A stretch of DNA of 5,785 nt from Desulfuromonadales bacterium (GTDB lineage: Bacteria; Desulfobacterota; Desulfuromonadia; Desulfuromonadales; BM103), in NCBI GenBank assembly GCA_030630015.1, contig DAOVNV010000157.1:1-5785 (forward strand). Reading direction: 5' to 3'. Of the stretch, positions 4,759 through 5,785 are shown one piece after another. A program made the translations under genes and the position numbers. The notes under the pieces were generated by a model. The model worked only from the letters and a program-made list of their open reading frames with translations, was not told the DNA's origin and ran no database searches. Every line of letters starts with the position of its first letter. Within the stretch, counting starts at the first letter, position 1.

Positions 4759-5748
4759 GTGAACAAGCAGGTCTATCTCTCTTCATCGCCACATATTCAT
4801 TCCGGCGAAACCACCGAGCAGGTGATGCGTGCGGTTATTTACAGCCTTTTACCGGCCTGCGGGGTTGCCGTTTACTTTTTCGGCGTGCGGGCACTGGCTG
4901 TCCTGCTGATCGCGACTCTGGGCTGCCTGGCCGCAGAGGTGGTGTTCCAGCGCTTGATGAAGCAGCCGGTCACCATCAGCGACGGCAGTGCCGTGATCAC
5001 CGGCATCCTGCTGGCGCTGAATCTGCCGCCGACCAGCCCCTGGTGGCTGACCCTGCTCGGAGCGGTCATCGCGATCGGCATCGGCAAGCAGGTCTTCGGA
5101 GGCCTCGGTTACAACCTGTTCAATCCTGCCCTGGTGGCCAGGGTCGTCCTGTTGATATCCTTCCCGGTGCAGATGACCACCTGGACGGTCCCGACTCCGC
5201 TCGGTTCCGGTCTCGATGCGATAACAAGCGCGACGCCGCTCGGCGAGTGGAAGACGGCGGTCATGCTGACCGGCCAGTTGCCGGAAAGCCTGCAGGGCGG
5301 CTACATCAACTATTTCCTGGGGAATATGCCCGGCTGTGTCGGTGAGGTCTCCTCCCTGGCCCTGCTGCTTGGCGCGGCCTACCTGTTCCGGCGCAAAATC
5401 CTGACCTGGCACATCCCGTTGTCTTATGTGGGGACGGTGCTGGTCATGTCGGGAGCTTTCTGGCTGCTTGATGCCGGCAAGTACCCGAACCCGGCTTTTC
5501 ACCTGCTCACCGGCGGCTTGGTCCTGGGAGCCTTCTACATGGCGACCGATATGGTGACCACGCCGGTTTCTCCCAGCGGAATGGTTCTGTTCGGTGTGGG
5601 CTGCGGTGTGTTGACAGTGTTGATCCGCCTGTTCGGCGGCTACCCGGAAGGGGTCTCCTTTGCGATTTTGCTGATGAATTCAGCGACACCACTGATCGAC
5701 CGCTACTTCAGACCGCGCACCTTCGGCGTTGCGGGCAGAGGACGTTGA
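4759..5748 (+). CDS. rnfD: Rnf electron transport complex subunit RnfD (covalent flavin membrane subunit)
   Basis: A 329-residue polytopic membrane protein homologous to NqrB. The GTG start at 4759 was chosen because AGAGGAG lies eight bases upstream; it follows the rnfC stop by one base. The N-terminal SSSPHIHSGETTEQVM (8-23) is the usual RnfD signature before the first membrane helix. About nine to ten helices follow. DAITSATPLGEW (153-164) contains the expected flavinylation site, with Thr159 the likely residue that carries FMN through a phosphoester bond. Conserved loops GCVGEVSS (192-199), GAFYMATDMVTTPVSPSG (257-274) and GYPEGVSFAILLMNSATPLI (294-313) are all intact. With RnfG, RnfA and RnfE it forms the membrane route of electrons and takes part in Na+ or H+ translocation; which ion cannot be told from this sequence. 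The stop is one base before the rnfG ATG. Confidence 0.95.
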   Translation: MNKQVYLSSSPHIHSGETTEQVMRAVIYSLLPACGVAVYFFGVRALAVLLIATLGCLAAEVVFQRLMKQPVTISDGSAVITGILLALNLPPTSPWWLTLLGAVIAIGIGKQVFGGLGYNLFNPALVARVVLLISFPVQMTTWTVPTPLGSGLDAITSATPLGEWKTAVMLTGQLPESLQGGYINYFLGNMPGCVGEVSSLALLLGAAYLFRRKILTWHIPLSYVGTVLVMSGAFWLLDAGKYPNPAFHLLTGGLVLGAFYMATDMVTTPVSPSGMVLFGVGCGVLTVLIRLFGGYPEGVSFAILLMNSATPLIDRYFRPRTFGVAGRGR

Positions 5749-5749
5749 G

Positions 5750-5785
5750 ATGAAAGAACTGGCACGACTGGTCCTGGTCCTGACC
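5750..5785 (+). CDS. rnfG: Rnf electron transport complex subunit RnfG, first 12 codons
   Basis: The window ends 12 codons into this frame (MKELARLVLVLT). The ATG follows the rnfD stop TGA (5746-5748) by one base, and AGAGGA at 5737-5742 gives an ideal seven-base spacing. The short basic start followed by a hydrophobic run fits the N-terminal membrane helix of RnfG, a periplasm-facing subunit that carries covalent FMN in its C-terminal part. Identification rests mainly on position after rnfD, since the flavin motif lies beyond the edge. rnfE is expected next. Confidence 0.75.
   Translation, partial: MKELARLVLVLT

Noticed and set aside
4080..4766. A 228-codon minus-strand frame opposite rnfC
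   Set aside because: It lies opposite the conserved cysteine motifs of rnfC and shows no domain of its own.

Overview
The window looks like the chromosome of an anaerobic deltaproteobacterium, most likely the Desulfuromonas/Geobacter/Pelobacter group. That placement is inferred from a NikK/NikL-type nickel-uptake gene set, a long multi-cluster RnfB paired with a short RnfC, and codons rich in G/C at the third position. No rRNA, tRNA, CRISPR array, insertion sequence or phage gene was seen, and the region reads as ordinary core metabolism with tight operons.

Left part (positions 15-1506, minus strand): three small exported or membrane-anchored proteins of an energy-coupling-factor nickel transporter. 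In transcription order these are a DUF4198 protein (nikK), a short NikL-like protein whose mature chain should start with His, and a small coiled-coil protein with a C-terminal membrane helix. The last two together resemble a NikL split into two genes. The permease and ATPase genes (nikM/cbiM, nikQ, nikO) would be expected beyond the left edge.

Middle (1507-1829): a 323-base divergent intergenic region. It holds a near-consensus sigma-70 promoter for the rnf operon (TTGACA, 17-base spacer, TATAAC) with an inverted repeat inside its spacer. On the nik side there are two GTAGCAC direct repeats exactly 20 bases apart. A stem-loop can form in the predicted rnf leader RNA.

Right part (1830-5785, plus strand): rnfA, rnfB, rnfC, rnfD and the first 12 codons of rnfG. 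The Rnf complex couples electron flow between reduced ferredoxin and NAD+ to Na+ or H+ movement across the inner membrane. RnfB receives ferredoxin electrons through several [4Fe-4S] clusters and RnfC carries the NAD(H)/FMN site. RnfA, RnfD and RnfG (with RnfE, expected downstream) form the membrane part. Gene order is the proteobacterial A-B-C-D-G order.

The points most worth a second look are four. A perfect 16-base palindrome joins the rnfB stop codon to the only strong Shine-Dalgarno sequence before rnfC. The C-terminal ferredoxin domain of RnfB appears to have lost one of its two clusters cleanly. A 162-base gap carrying a hairpin and a 12-base palindrome separates rnfA from rnfB. Candidate operators lie in both divergent promoters. 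I found no evidence for a wholly new biological system here.
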